DNA of 64,000 nt from an uncultured Spirochaetota bacterium (GTDB taxonomy: Bacteria > Spirochaetota > UBA4802 > UBA5550), in assembly GCA_937872225.1 (NCBI GenBank), contig CALMRZ010000089.1, positions 1-64,000 on the forward strand, read 5' to 3'. Below, one piece after another: positions 25,124-33,203 of the stretch. The first letter of the stretch is position 1. Each line of letters starts with the position of its first letter. A model generated the notes under the pieces. That model made no database searches and was not told where the DNA came from. It saw only the letters and a list, made by a program, of their open reading frames with translations. The position numbers were made by a program, and so were the translations under genes.

Positions 25124-25253
25124 AGGCTCAGATCAAATTTTTTTCGATATCTGGTTCAGAGCCTGCAACTGTTAAGTTCAAGCAAGGATAATCAATTCCT
25201 GTTATATGTTAAGGCTCAAAGCTTATTGAATTTGTTTAACGGCTCTGAGCCAG
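25124..25253. repeat. REP-like palindrome cluster, right of the RAYT gene
   Basis: Four related GAGCC/GGCTC words lie in 130 bases: AGGCTCAGATC (25124), CTGGTTCAGAGCC (25151-25163), AAGGCTCAAAGC (25211) and GGCTCTGAGCCAG (25241-25253). The second and fourth are inverted copies of each other (12 of 13 bases), able to form a stem with a 77-base loop. The stretch is AT-rich and holds no gene. It fits the REP/inverted-REP arrangement next to a RAYT gene. Confidence 0.65.
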
Positions 25254-25317
25254 TCATGATTAATATTTTCCAATTATATGCTTGAACAAACCTTGCTTGA
25301 TATATTAAAGTAGTCCG

Positions 25318-26865
25318 ATGAACAGTCTTTTGCGGTCAACGGGCGTTGTGGCTCTGTCAACGCTGACGAGTAGGATCCTGGGCCTTATGCGGGATATGCT
25401 CATGGCAGCTATGTTCAGCGCTACGGGTGCCACTGACGCGTACTATATAGCGTTCCGCATCCCCAACCTGGTGCGCCGGCTGGTTGGCGAGGGCGTTTTG
25501 ACGATTTCCTTCATTCCGGTGTATACTGAAAATGTCGTCACCCACGGTGGGGCCGCGGCTTTTAATCTCGCCGGCAGGACCCTGACCGCCTTTATGGCGG
25601 GCCTCGCGGTGGTGGTGGCTCTGAGCCTGGCTTTCGCGCCGCAGGTGGTGCATGTCCTCGCCATGGGCTTTGACGACACGGCACAGGTGGGTATGACCGT
25701 GGCGATGTTCAGGATCATGATCCCTTATCTCACAATGGCCGGCTTCCTCGCCTTTTCCATGGGACTGCTCAATTCACATAAGTTCTTCTTTGCCCCGGCC
25801 TTCGCGCCGGTGCTTCTGAACGTGGGCATCATATCCGGTATACTTGTCTTTAGCAGGTTTTTTGAAGAGCCGCTCTACGGCGTATGCGCCGGCGTCCTGG
25901 CCGGGGGACTGCTCCAGGTGATCCTCCAGGTGCCGTACCTTGCTCGGGCCGGTTTCAGGGTGCGGTTTTCCGCCCCCGTCATCAATTCGGACGTGAAAAG
26001 GATTTTCCGCCAGGGCCTCCGGGGGATCATCGGCATGGGCAGCCAGCAGATCAACATCCTCGTCGCCACCCTTATGGCGTCGTTCCTGGCACCCGGCAGC
26101 ATATCCTACATATACTTTTCAGACCGCCTCCACGAACTGGTCCTGGGCCTTACCGCGGTTTCCATCGGCAGCGTGGTCTTTCCCGAAATGTCTGAGCTTT
26201 CCGCCCGGAAGGACTACGGGCGGCTGGGCGAGATTTACTCGGTCGCGGTCCGCTCCGCCCTCTTCATGGCGATACCGGCTACGGCGGCCCTGATGATTGG
26301 CGGTTTTCCCATCGTGTCGGTCCTGCTGATGCACGACAGGTTCACCGCCTATGAGGCCGCCATGACATACCGGGCCCTTTTTTATGCCAGCTCCGGGATC
26401 ATCGGAATAGCCTTCTGTAGAATTACCATTCCCCTCTATTACGCGCTCCATGATTCGCTGACCCCCCTTTTTGCCGCCGTGGCGTCCTTCGCGGTCAATG
26501 CCGTATGCGGGTATTTCCTGATGAGGACGCCGCTTGAGCATGCCGGCCTGACCTTTTCCGTGGCCATCGCGGCTACGGTGCAGATGGGTATCCTCGCGAC
26601 CCTGCTGAAAAGGAAGGATGTCCCCCTGCGGGCGGGGGAGATAGTCGTGTCAGTCCTGAAACAGGGTGCCGCCGCCGGCGCCATGGGCGCCCTGGTATGG
26701 TTTATCGCGGGGTTCGTCGACTGGGCGCAGGACCCCTTTTCGCGGCGGGCACTCTTTCTGGCCCTCATGGTATCGGCGGGCGGCGCGGCATACCTGCTCC
26801 TCTGTCTGGTGCTGCAGGCCCCGGAGGCCCGGTCCCTTCTCGACAGGATGTTTCGGAGTAAATGA
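25318..26865 (+). CDS. murJ: Lipid II flippase MurJ (MviN)
   Basis: MurJ moves lipid II across the cytoplasmic membrane for peptidoglycan synthesis. The 515-residue, 14-helix protein begins 'LLRSTGVVALSTLTSRILGLMRDMLMAA' with the 'YYIAFRIPNLVRRLVGEGVLTISFIPVY' block that carries the essential charged residues of the family. 'SYIYFSDRLHELVLGLTAVSIGSVVFPEMS' and 'RITIPLYYALHDSLTPL' are further MurJ signatures. Length is normal. ATG 25318 follows the REP-like cluster after 65 bases, with only a weak ribosome-binding site. The next gene is convergent and ends one base beyond its stop. Confidence 0.94.
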   Translation: MNSLLRSTGVVALSTLTSRILGLMRDMLMAAMFSATGATDAYYIAFRIPNLVRRLVGEGVLTISFIPVYTENVVTHGGAAAFNLAGRTLTAFMAGLAVVVALSLAFAPQVVHVLAMGFDDTAQVGMTVAMFRIMIPYLTMAGFLAFSMGLLNSHKFFFAPAFAPVLLNVGIISGILVFSRFFEEPLYGVCAGVLAGGLLQVILQVPYLARAGFRVRFSAPVINSDVKRIFRQGLRGIIGMGSQQINILVATLMASFLAPGSISYIYFSDRLHELVLGLTAVSIGSVVFPEMSELSARKDYGRLGEIYSVAVRSALFMAIPATAALMIGGFPIVSVLLMHDRFTAYEAAMTYRALFYASSGIIGIAFCRITIPLYYALHDSLTPLFAAVASFAVNAVCGYFLMRTPLEHAGLTFSVAIAATVQMGILATLLKRKDVPLRAGEIVVSVLKQGAAAGAMGALVWFIAGFVDWAQDPFSRRALFLALMVSAGGAAYLLLCLVLQAPEARSLLDRMFRSK

Positions 26866-26866
26866 T

Positions 26867-27541
26867 TCAGTCGAGGATGGCCTTCATGACGCTGTCGACG
26901 TCGCTCAGGTCTTTGAAATAGTAGTCCGGTTCAAGGGCGAGAAGCACTCCGGGATCGACCCAGCCGGTGCCGACGGAGACCGATACGGCTCCGGACGCCT
27001 TGGCGCAGGCAATATCGTGGACCGTGTCTCCGATGATGACAATGTTGCGGTACGGCACATCGATGTTGAAGCTTTCCTTTATCATGGAGCGGGCAATGGG
27101 CGGCATGTCGTTCCGGTACGCTGCGTCGTCTCCGAAGACGCCGAAGGTGAAGAAGCGGTTCAGGTTGAAGCGGTCGAGTTTGATGCGGGCGCTTTCCCTG
27201 AAATTGCCCGTGAGGAGTCCCACCATGGCCGAATCGCTGTCGGACAGCCGCACGAGGAGCTCTTCCACGCCCGGCAGGAGGACCGACGAGCTGTCGTAGA
27301 TGTTCCTCCTCAGGTGCCCGAAGTAGCGGTTTTTCAGCTCCTCAATGTTGCGCCGTATGTCCTCTTCCCGGTAGCCCATGATGCCGAGGGATTCAAGCAG
27401 GATCAGGGGGTCGGTCTTTCCCTGGAAGTCGACGGCGTGCATCGTCCCGACCGTGCCGAAGACCTCCTGGCACGCCTGGATCAGGGATTTCTTCCCCGCC
27501 CCGTAACATTTCAGCAGGGTCCCGTCTATGTCAAACAGCAC
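26867..27541 (-). CDS. HAD-family phosphatase (phosphoglycolate phosphatase-like)
   Basis: A 224-residue HAD hydrolase with motif I 'LFDIDGTLL', motif II in 'VGLLTGN', and the motif III/IV region 'NIVIIGDTVHDIACAKASGA'. The helical cap between motifs I and II ('CQEVFGTVG...DPLILLESLG') suggests the beta-phosphoglucomutase/Gph subgroup. GTG 27541 gives 'MLFDIDG', which starts very close to motif I. The frame runs on upstream (I-K-V-V-L-F-D), and an ATC codon at 27550 with GGGGTAGGA ahead of it could be the true, unusual start. The substrate is not known. The gene is convergent with murJ. Confidence 0.82.
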   Translation of the reverse strand: MLFDIDGTLLKCYGAGKKSLIQACQEVFGTVGTMHAVDFQGKTDPLILLESLGIMGYREEDIRRNIEELKNRYFGHLRRNIYDSSSVLLPGVEELLVRLSDSDSAMVGLLTGNFRESARIKLDRFNLNRFFTFGVFGDDAAYRNDMPPIARSMIKESFNIDVPYRNIVIIGDTVHDIACAKASGAVSVSVGTGWVDPGVLLALEPDYYFKDLSDVDSVMKAILD

Positions 27542-27783
27542 GACCTTGATGGCGTATCCTACCCCGTGCGGCGCATGCCGCCGCGCTCTGCGGATGATGA
27601 ATTAGGGAAACGGTCACGGCGCAAATAAATCAATACATTTTTTCCAATTACTTGACTCGGGTGGGGGTGATTTGATATGATGATTCCTGTAATGTATTGT
27701 TACGTGCTGTTGATAATAAAATAATGCTGTCCGATCCCTGCGGATGCCGGTACCTTAAATTGAAATTTTGCAACGATGGGGCG

Positions 27784-27866
27784 TCAGAAAAAAGCTTCAC
27801 GGCCTGCGTTACAGGATAGAAGATGAAGGCGCGGACAGTCCTCGGCCGCTCAGCTTTTTTTCCTGA
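27784..27866. repeat. Palindromic element, copy B of two
   Basis: Arms TCAGAAAAAAGC / GCTTTTTTTCCTGA enclose a core that begins TTCACGGCC, as in copy A (17354-17442). The small inverted repeat is GGAC-A-GTCC at 27833-27841, where copy A has GGGAA-G-TTCCC; the pairing is kept with different bases. It lies between the divergent starts of the HAD phosphatase and the lipoprotein gene, about 90 bases ahead of the latter, and is the only clear feature in the 27542-27953 gap. Confidence 0.75.
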
Positions 27867-27953
27867 GGCTTGGCTGACCTGCTGGTATTTACTAAATGCA
27901 ATAAACGGGTACTATCCGCTTTTAGCTGACCAAGTTTATCAAGGAGAATATCC

Positions 27954-28394
27954 ATGAACATCAAATCGCTATTAATGTTACTGGTGATTGCAGGGATAGC
28001 CGTTTCCGGGTGCGACCAGGGCGGCGTGAAGAGCGGGGCTCCCTACGAGGCCCTTGTCAGCAAGGGGTTTGTCGACGACAATACCTGGAAGGTCGTGTGC
28101 CGCGGGTATCCCCTGGAGGGACTGAAGGGAATCCAGAAGAGCGAGTCATCGAAACGGGCGGCACTGCTGGGGGCCTACCACTACATCCAGGAGACCTTCA
28201 ACGAATCAGTGGAGCCCGACAGGGACGGGAAAACCGAAAAAATCGAGGTCATGGGCGATCATGTGGTGCTGTATTATGTTGTCCGCAAGAGGGGCCTGAA
28301 GAAGATGCTGAAAGCCGAAAAAAAGCCTGACACGAAAACTGAAAACAGGCCCGAGGAAAAGACTGAAAATACAATCGAAACCAAAACGGAATGA
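27954..28394 (+). CDS. Lipoprotein of unknown function
   Basis: A 146-residue protein with a lipoprotein signal peptide: 'MNIKSLLMLLVIAGIAVSGC', with Cys20 as the lipid-bearing residue. The mature part has 'KGFVDDNTWKVVCRGYPLEGLKGIQKSESSKRAALLGAYHYIQE', resembling the LPP20/FlgT-N-like fold in which a short 'v.c.G......K..A...A' segment is typical. The C-terminus is a charged Lys/Glu/Thr tail with near-repeats (KTENRPEEKTENTIETKTE). AAGGAGAATATCC precedes ATG 27954. The stop overlaps the PfkB kinase gene (ATGA). No specific role can be given. Confidence 0.7.
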   Translation: MNIKSLLMLLVIAGIAVSGCDQGGVKSGAPYEALVSKGFVDDNTWKVVCRGYPLEGLKGIQKSESSKRAALLGAYHYIQETFNESVEPDRDGKTEKIEVMGDHVVLYYVVRKRGLKKMLKAEKKPDTKTENRPEEKTENTIETKTE

Positions 28395-29392
28395 TACAGG
28401 CGATGAAGATAATGAACACGAACGCTGAATTCGACGTCATCGGCATGGGCTCCGCGCTGCTAGACTTTACCGTCATGGTGAATGACGAAGAGCTTGCCCT
28501 GCTCGGTCTCAGGAAGGGGGAGATGCTCCTTGTTGACTCCGACCGGAGCAGGGAGATCCTTGCCGGCCTGGCCGGCAAGCCGATGGACGTCACGCCGGGC
28601 GGGAGTTCAGCCAACACCCTGGCGGGCATATCGGTTCTGGGAGGGAAGGGCATCTTCCTGGGAAAGGTAGGCAACGATTCCCACGGCGACCGGTATATAC
28701 AGGACACCGAGCGCAGCGGAGTGAAGGCGGAAATCGGAAGGCATGACAGCATGACCGGCCATGCCATCACCTTTATTACGCCCGATTCGGAGAGGACCTT
28801 TGCCACGCACCTGGGGGCCGCCCTCCAGCTCAACAGGGACGATGTGAACCACAGCCATATCAGCAACAGCAAGATCATACATATTGAGGGATATCTCTTC
28901 GAGCCCCCGGGTCTCCGGGAGGCGTGCATGGCGGCGCTGGAGACGGCACGGAAGAACGGGGTCTTGGTGTCGATTGACCTATCCGATCCGGGCCTCATCG
29001 GCAGGATACGGCCGGTTTTCGAACAGGTGGTCCGCGAGTACGCCAATATCGTCTTCGTCAACGACGAAGAGGCCAGGGCCTTTACCGGGAAAGAACCCCG
29101 GGGGGCCCTCGAGGAGATCGCCCGCTTATGCGATTTCGCCGTGGTCAAGATCGGCTCCGAGGGGAGCATCATTGAAACCGGCGGCGAGCTTTACACTATC
29201 CCCGTCTGCCGGACCGACCTGGTAAACACCAACGGCGCCGGGGACATGTACGCCGCCGGGGTGTTGTACGGACTGGCCCGCGGCTTCAGCCCGGAACGGT
29301 GCGGCAGGATCGGCAGCTATGCCGCCTCCCGGGTCGTGTCCCAGGTGGGGGCCCGCTTCCCGGGAAAAATTTCCGCGGCTGATATTGAATAA
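28391..29392 (+). CDS. PfkB-family sugar/nucleoside kinase
   Basis: A 333-residue ribokinase-like enzyme that phosphorylates a sugar or nucleoside with ATP. It shows the N-terminal 'DVIGMGSALLDFTVMV', the substrate-site 'PGGSSANTLAGISVLGGKGIFLGKVGNDSHGD', and the C-terminal PfkB signature 'VNTNGAGDMYAAGVLYGLARG' with catalytic Asp in the GAGD anion hole. The overall look is closest to the adenosine-kinase/inosine-kinase-like branch; the substrate is not certain. ATG 28391 overlaps the lipoprotein stop; ATGs at 28403 and 28412 are alternatives, the former having AGG just upstream. Confidence 0.85.
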   Translation: MIQAMKIMNTNAEFDVIGMGSALLDFTVMVNDEELALLGLRKGEMLLVDSDRSREILAGLAGKPMDVTPGGSSANTLAGISVLGGKGIFLGKVGNDSHGDRYIQDTERSGVKAEIGRHDSMTGHAITFITPDSERTFATHLGAALQLNRDDVNHSHISNSKIIHIEGYLFEPPGLREACMAALETARKNGVLVSIDLSDPGLIGRIRPVFEQVVREYANIVFVNDEEARAFTGKEPRGALEEIARLCDFAVVKIGSEGSIIETGGELYTIPVCRTDLVNTNGAGDMYAAGVLYGLARGFSPERCGRIGSYAASRVVSQVGARFPGKISAADIE

Positions 29393-29500
29393 ACGGCGCC
29401 GGGTTAGTCAGAGCCGGAACCGTATGCATTCGCCGTTCTGAAGCGCTGAAAAAACGCGTGGTTCATGTGCATGCGCGGTTCCTCCAGGATAAAAAAGTCA

Positions 29501-29529
29501 TTGCATTAAATTGAGTACTATGGTATAGG
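29501..29529 (+). promoter_or_regulatory. Promoter candidate for the Cys-rich lipoprotein
   Basis: TTGCAT (29501), a 17-base spacer and TATAGG (29524), 38 bases before ATG 29567. It lies in an AT-rich gap after the kinase gene. Confidence 0.45.
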
Positions 29530-29566
29530 TTCAGCAGCATGAATTATTATTCAAAAGGAGGAATAC

Positions 29567-29806
29567 ATGAAACAACTATTCACCACAGCAATTGCAGCCG
29601 TTTTCGCGATCGGTATGGTATCATGTTCAAGCATTAATATTGAGCGGGAAAGCTGCGACAAGGCATGCAAAACAGCACAGGAGGCGTGCATTAACAAGCT
29701 GGCCAAGGACAAGCAGGGCAAGGTCAGCGAAATCAAGAAAAAAGCGTGCGACGTTACCGCTAATAAATGCCTCGACGAATGCGCTAAGAAATACGGCGCC
29801 AAATAA
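29567..29806 (+). CDS. Small Cys-rich lipoprotein with mirror CX3CX6C motifs
   Basis: A 79-residue protein with a signal peptide and lipobox 'GMVSC'. The mature part has C-x3-C-x6-C ('CDKACKTAQEAC') and then C-x6-C-x3-C ('CDVTANKCLDEC'), separated by a Lys-rich helix. This mirror arrangement suggests a helical hairpin closed by disulfides in the periplasm. The same spacing appears in the otherwise different protein at 63034-63300. AAAGGAGGAATAC before ATG 29567 is a very strong ribosome-binding site, and a promoter candidate lies upstream, so it may be abundant. An imperfect GC-rich inverted repeat (CCGTCCGCAT... / ...) near 29822-29885 may end the transcript. The family and function are not recognised. 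Confidence 0.75.
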   Translation: MKQLFTTAIAAVFAIGMVSCSSINIERESCDKACKTAQEACINKLAKDKQGKVSEIKKKACDVTANKCLDECAKKYGAK

Positions 29807-29989
29807 GTCGCCTGTTGTTGTGCCGGGCCGTCCGCATCAAGCAAACCGGACGGCTGAAACAGTGCCGGGAGATACGGCACTGTTTTGTTTAAGGGGATGA
29901 GGTGCGTGACCGCGGTTGAGGGGGGTCGCCGGCGGCGCAACCGGGGTCTTGATTAGGGAAATTGAGTAAATGTGGCGGTGAGGTCGACT

Positions 29990-30958
29990 ATGTGCGGCGG
30001 TTTCAGGCTTTTCACCTGCATAATTTTCATTTCGGTACTGCTCGCGGGCCCGGGGCTTTCGGCCCAGGGGATCGTGAAAAAGAGGCACAAAACTGACCGT
30101 GAGATGGTTGACCGGCAGCATGCGGCGGACCTGGAGAGGATTGGAAACATAAAGAAAAAGCTCGGCGCCTTCAGGGACGATGTCAACCGGCGGCTGGGGC
30201 CAGACAACAGGATCCGTATCGACGATCCGGTCGACATCGACAGGATCGATGACATAGAGCGGCAGGATCACTTCCATTCCAGGAAGAAAATTCAGCCCCG
30301 GGAGTTCGCTTATGTCAACGGCGAGAGGGTCTCCATGCGGTCCGAGGGTAGCGCTGAAAGTGCCGTCGTGGGACGCGTCGCATTCCGCGAAAGGGTCGAG
30401 GTGATCTCGCAGACGGAGCGGATAGATACGATACAGGGTGTCGGGGCGCCCTGGGTGCTGGTCCGCAGGGACAACGGCGATGAGGGATGGGTCTTCGGAG
30501 CATTTCTCCAGAAGAATGAACCGTACCGGAAGGAGGATTTCAATACCTTTGACCGGGAAAAGAAGGGGCGGGATTTCAGCGCGCCCCTTATCGGCATGAT
30601 AACAAGCCGGTACGGTTACCGGGTCCACCCGGTGACGAAGCGCAGGGAGTCGTTCCACAGCGGCATCGACATAGCCGCCAGGGAGGGGACGCCGGTCAGG
30701 GCTTCGGCCGACGGGACCGTGGTAACGGCCGAATACCTCCGCAACGGATACGGCAGGCTGGTAATCATCGAGCATGTAAAGGAGCTCACCACCTATTACG
30801 GGCACCTGGCGGAAATCGGGGTGGAAAAGGGACAGAAGGTCCTGCGGGGGGATGTCATCGGCACCGTGGGGCGGACCGGAAACGCCACCGGGCCCCATCT
30901 TCATTTCGAAGTGCGACGGGGAGGCGACGCCTGCGATCCCGAGGCGTATCTGCGGTAA
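29990..30958 (+). CDS. M23 (LytM) peptidase with SH3-like domain
   Basis: A 322-residue exported protein, probably a murein endopeptidase or an activator of amidases. The N-terminus has a hydrophobic signal segment ('LFTCIIFISVLLAGPGLSAQ'). A basic helical region follows, then an SH3b-type domain ('YVNGERVSMRSEGSAESAVVGRVAFRERVEVI...WVLVRRDNGDEGWVFGAFL'), and the C-terminal M23 domain with metal ligands in 'SFHSGIDIAA' (HxxxD) and 'GPHLHFEVR' (HxH). All zinc ligands are present, so it is likely active. ATG 29990 with GTGAGG upstream is preferred over GTG 29972. Confidence 0.9.
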   Translation: MCGGFRLFTCIIFISVLLAGPGLSAQGIVKKRHKTDREMVDRQHAADLERIGNIKKKLGAFRDDVNRRLGPDNRIRIDDPVDIDRIDDIERQDHFHSRKKIQPREFAYVNGERVSMRSEGSAESAVVGRVAFRERVEVISQTERIDTIQGVGAPWVLVRRDNGDEGWVFGAFLQKNEPYRKEDFNTFDREKKGRDFSAPLIGMITSRYGYRVHPVTKRRESFHSGIDIAAREGTPVRASADGTVVTAEYLRNGYGRLVIIEHVKELTTYYGHLAEIGVEKGQKVLRGDVIGTVGRTGNATGPHLHFEVRRGGDACDPEAYLR

Positions 30959-31058
30959 TATCCTCCCCATCATCCCGGAGGGGGCTTTCCATAATTCTGC
31001 TGCTGCGCCAACATACGATTGGAGTCCCCCCCGGTAAATGTAAATTCAGGGAGCATAT

Positions 31059-32429
31059 TCATTCCTCGTCCTTGAGGAACCCCTTCGCGATGAGCATCTT
31101 CGCAAGCGCCAGGGATAGCTCGGTGTCATTGGGAAAGCTGCCGTTCCGGGCGAAGAACTCCCGGGCAGACGAATGACCGAGGAGCCTGATGGCGCTCTCC
31201 GCCGCTTTTTCCCTCATCGGCCGGTACCCTGAGAAGAGCATCTGTATGATATTGTCACCACGGATGGAATAGCCGTTCATAATGGCCCATTCATACCAGG
31301 GGCCGTAGTAGGGGCCGTTGTCAACGCCGGTAACCCGCTTCAGGTGCCCGGCGATTTCCAGCTTGCTGTTGTCGAATGACCTGCGCTGGTGCTTGCGGCC
31401 GATGTCGTCGAAAACCGATGCTATGCCGAAGGTAATGATCGTGGCAAAGATGTCGGCGCCGCCGCGTTCCCTCTGGATAAAGTCTTCCCTGAGGATCATG
31501 ATGAGGGAAGGAACGATGTCGGGCGATGTGTAATCCCTCAGCCTCAACGCGGCTTCCATGCGCGTCATCTGGAACCTGCCTTTTTTAACAATCCGGCAGA
31601 GCTCGGTTTTTACGGAATCTGATCTTACCCCGGTGAAGACCATGATGCCTCCCTGGACCAGGTTCTCGTCCCCTTCCCTGAGGGATTCCATGAAGACCCG
31701 GTGCCGGTAGGCGTCGTCTCCCCACTTGTTGACCGCCTTGTAGGCGATGAGACGGTATTTCACCTCTTCCCGTTTCTCCAGGATGGTCCTGAAGACCGCC
31801 AGCTCGTCCGGCGCTCCCCGGTCAACGATGTAGGTCAGGGCGTGGGCCCTGAAGAGGGGGATGTCCCGGCGTTCCCTGATGTACTGGTAGTTGCCTGCCG
31901 GATAGCAGGCGGCCAGGTTTTTAAAGGCGTTTTCCCGGTCGCCGGATCCCTCGTCATCGATGATGCTTTTAAGGAAAGACTCCCCCATGGGTGTCTTCGA
32001 TGTGCCGATGACGTCAATGATGCGGTCCCTGCTTTTCTGGTCCGGCATCTTCCGGTATTCCGCGCTGAGGAATTCATAATAAACGCCGAGGTGTTTACTG
32101 AAACCCGCTGCTATTTCGTCATCGATCATGTGGTCGGAAAGCATGCGCTTCAGGAGCGCCGGTCCGGCGCTTGGGCCGGGAAGGGCGAAAAGTCCCCTGA
32201 CCGCGGCGGTGCGGTTCCAGGACGACTGGTCCCCGAGGAGCCCGAGGAGCTTATCCTTCGCGTCGGCGGTACCCAGCCGGCCCAGTTCCTCGGCTATCCT
32301 GCTTTTTTCCGGGATGAAGGCCTCTCTCATGATGGCATTGTACAGACGGTCCTCCCGGTCCCCGGCCATGGCGCCTCGGGCCGCGGCTAGGATAAGGATG
32401 GATGCGCATATACCTATTCTTCTTTTCAT
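31059..32429 (-). CDS. Exported HEAT-repeat protein
   Basis: A 456-residue protein from ATG 32429 (GGAAGG upstream) with a signal peptide ('MKRRIGICASILILAAARGAMAG'). The rest is all-helical with HEAT-like repeats, such as 'IAEELGRLGTADAKDKLLGLLGDQSSWNRTAAVRGLFAL', 'FQMTRMEAALRLRDYTSPDIVPSLIMIL' and 'YRPMREKAAESAIRLLGHSSAREFF'. It is probably a periplasmic scaffold; nothing points to an enzyme. It stands alone on the minus strand between the M23 gene and a long hairpin. Confidence 0.7.
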   Translation of the reverse strand: MKRRIGICASILILAAARGAMAGDREDRLYNAIMREAFIPEKSRIAEELGRLGTADAKDKLLGLLGDQSSWNRTAAVRGLFALPGPSAGPALLKRMLSDHMIDDEIAAGFSKHLGVYYEFLSAEYRKMPDQKSRDRIIDVIGTSKTPMGESFLKSIIDDEGSGDRENAFKNLAACYPAGNYQYIRERRDIPLFRAHALTYIVDRGAPDELAVFRTILEKREEVKYRLIAYKAVNKWGDDAYRHRVFMESLREGDENLVQGGIMVFTGVRSDSVKTELCRIVKKGRFQMTRMEAALRLRDYTSPDIVPSLIMILREDFIQRERGGADIFATIITFGIASVFDDIGRKHQRRSFDNSKLEIAGHLKRVTGVDNGPYYGPWYEWAIMNGYSIRGDNIIQMLFSGYRPMREKAAESAIRLLGHSSAREFFARNGSFPNDTELSLALAKMLIAKGFLKDEE

Positions 32430-32659
32430 AATGGACCTTCCCTGGACAAATAGAATCGGTTTGGGGACTTCAATTGCCGATAAACAAGGTATGCCGTATC
32501 GGAACAATTGTCAAAGATTATTCGGATAAGGAAGTCCCCGCCTGCAGGCGATCCACCGATGGGAATTAATCCTGACAGACCCCCTGCCCGTCGGGGAGGG
32601 CATGGGTGAATTGCCGGGGGACAGGGATAATAAAGAGCGCTTCGCTGTGCGCATTATGA

Positions 32660-32727
32660 CCTTAAAAATGGAAAAAACCGCCGTTGTGGCCCATGTTTGC
32701 GGCAGTTCTTCCCTCTTATTTTTAAGG
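32660..32727. other. Long imperfect hairpin ahead of the 32777 gene
   Basis: Perfect outer arms CCTTAAAAAT (32660-32669) and ATTTTTAAGG (32718-32727). Inside them AACCGCCG pairs with CGGCAGTT apart from one mismatch. The whole 68 bases form one long stem. It resembles the A/T-armed elements at 17354 and 27784 in design but not in sequence. It lies between divergently placed genes (32429 and 32777). Confidence 0.5.
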
Positions 32728-32776
32728 CCAACAATGCCGACAATAAGGGTGGGAAACCGGTAAAGGACGGGATGGT

Positions 32777-33196
32777 ATGGACCTGTATCCCTATTTTGAA
32801 CTGACGAAAATTTCGGACAAGGCAATGGCCTCGAACCTGGAAAAAATAAACAAGTCTGATTACATAGCCTCCCGAGATCCGCTGGTTGAACCGGACGCGA
32901 AAAGGCGTGAGAGCGGGCAGGGTAAAAAGGACGAGACCGGGGACGAGGCCGGGAAGCACTTTGAAAGCCTGAAGGACGCGGCGGACCTGGCCAACAGGGA
33001 GCTTGAAAAGAAACGGTCGGCCTACCGGTTTTATATATACCGCGAGTTTGACGAAACCTTCATAAACCTGGTGCGCCTTGACGGCGATGGCAATATCGTC
33101 GAGGTGAAAAAGAAGAATATCACCCACCGGGAATTCGCGGACCTCATCAAGCAGATCCAGGAAGGCGAGGGACTCTTTTTCGACAGTATCGGCTGA
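32777..33196 (+). CDS. Small protein with FlaG-like C-terminal region
   Basis: A 139-residue soluble protein with a charged, Lys/Glu-rich middle. The C-terminal half, 'ANRELEKKRSAYRFYIYREF' followed by 'DETFINLVRLDGDGNIVEV' and 'THREFADLIKQI', follows the FlaG pattern of a helix, a strand pair with an 'F.....' core and a short final helix, although the usual 'IPPEE' motif is missing. FlaG proteins influence flagellar filament length. The match is by eye and weak. AAAGGAC lies before ATG 32777. No other flagellar gene is nearby. It converges with the aminotransferase gene. Confidence 0.4.
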   Translation: MDLYPYFELTKISDKAMASNLEKINKSDYIASRDPLVEPDAKRRESGQGKKDETGDEAGKHFESLKDAADLANRELEKKRSAYRFYIYREFDETFINLVRLDGDGNIVEVKKKNITHREFADLIKQIQEGEGLFFDSIG

Positions 33197-33203
33197 CGGC
33201 TTC

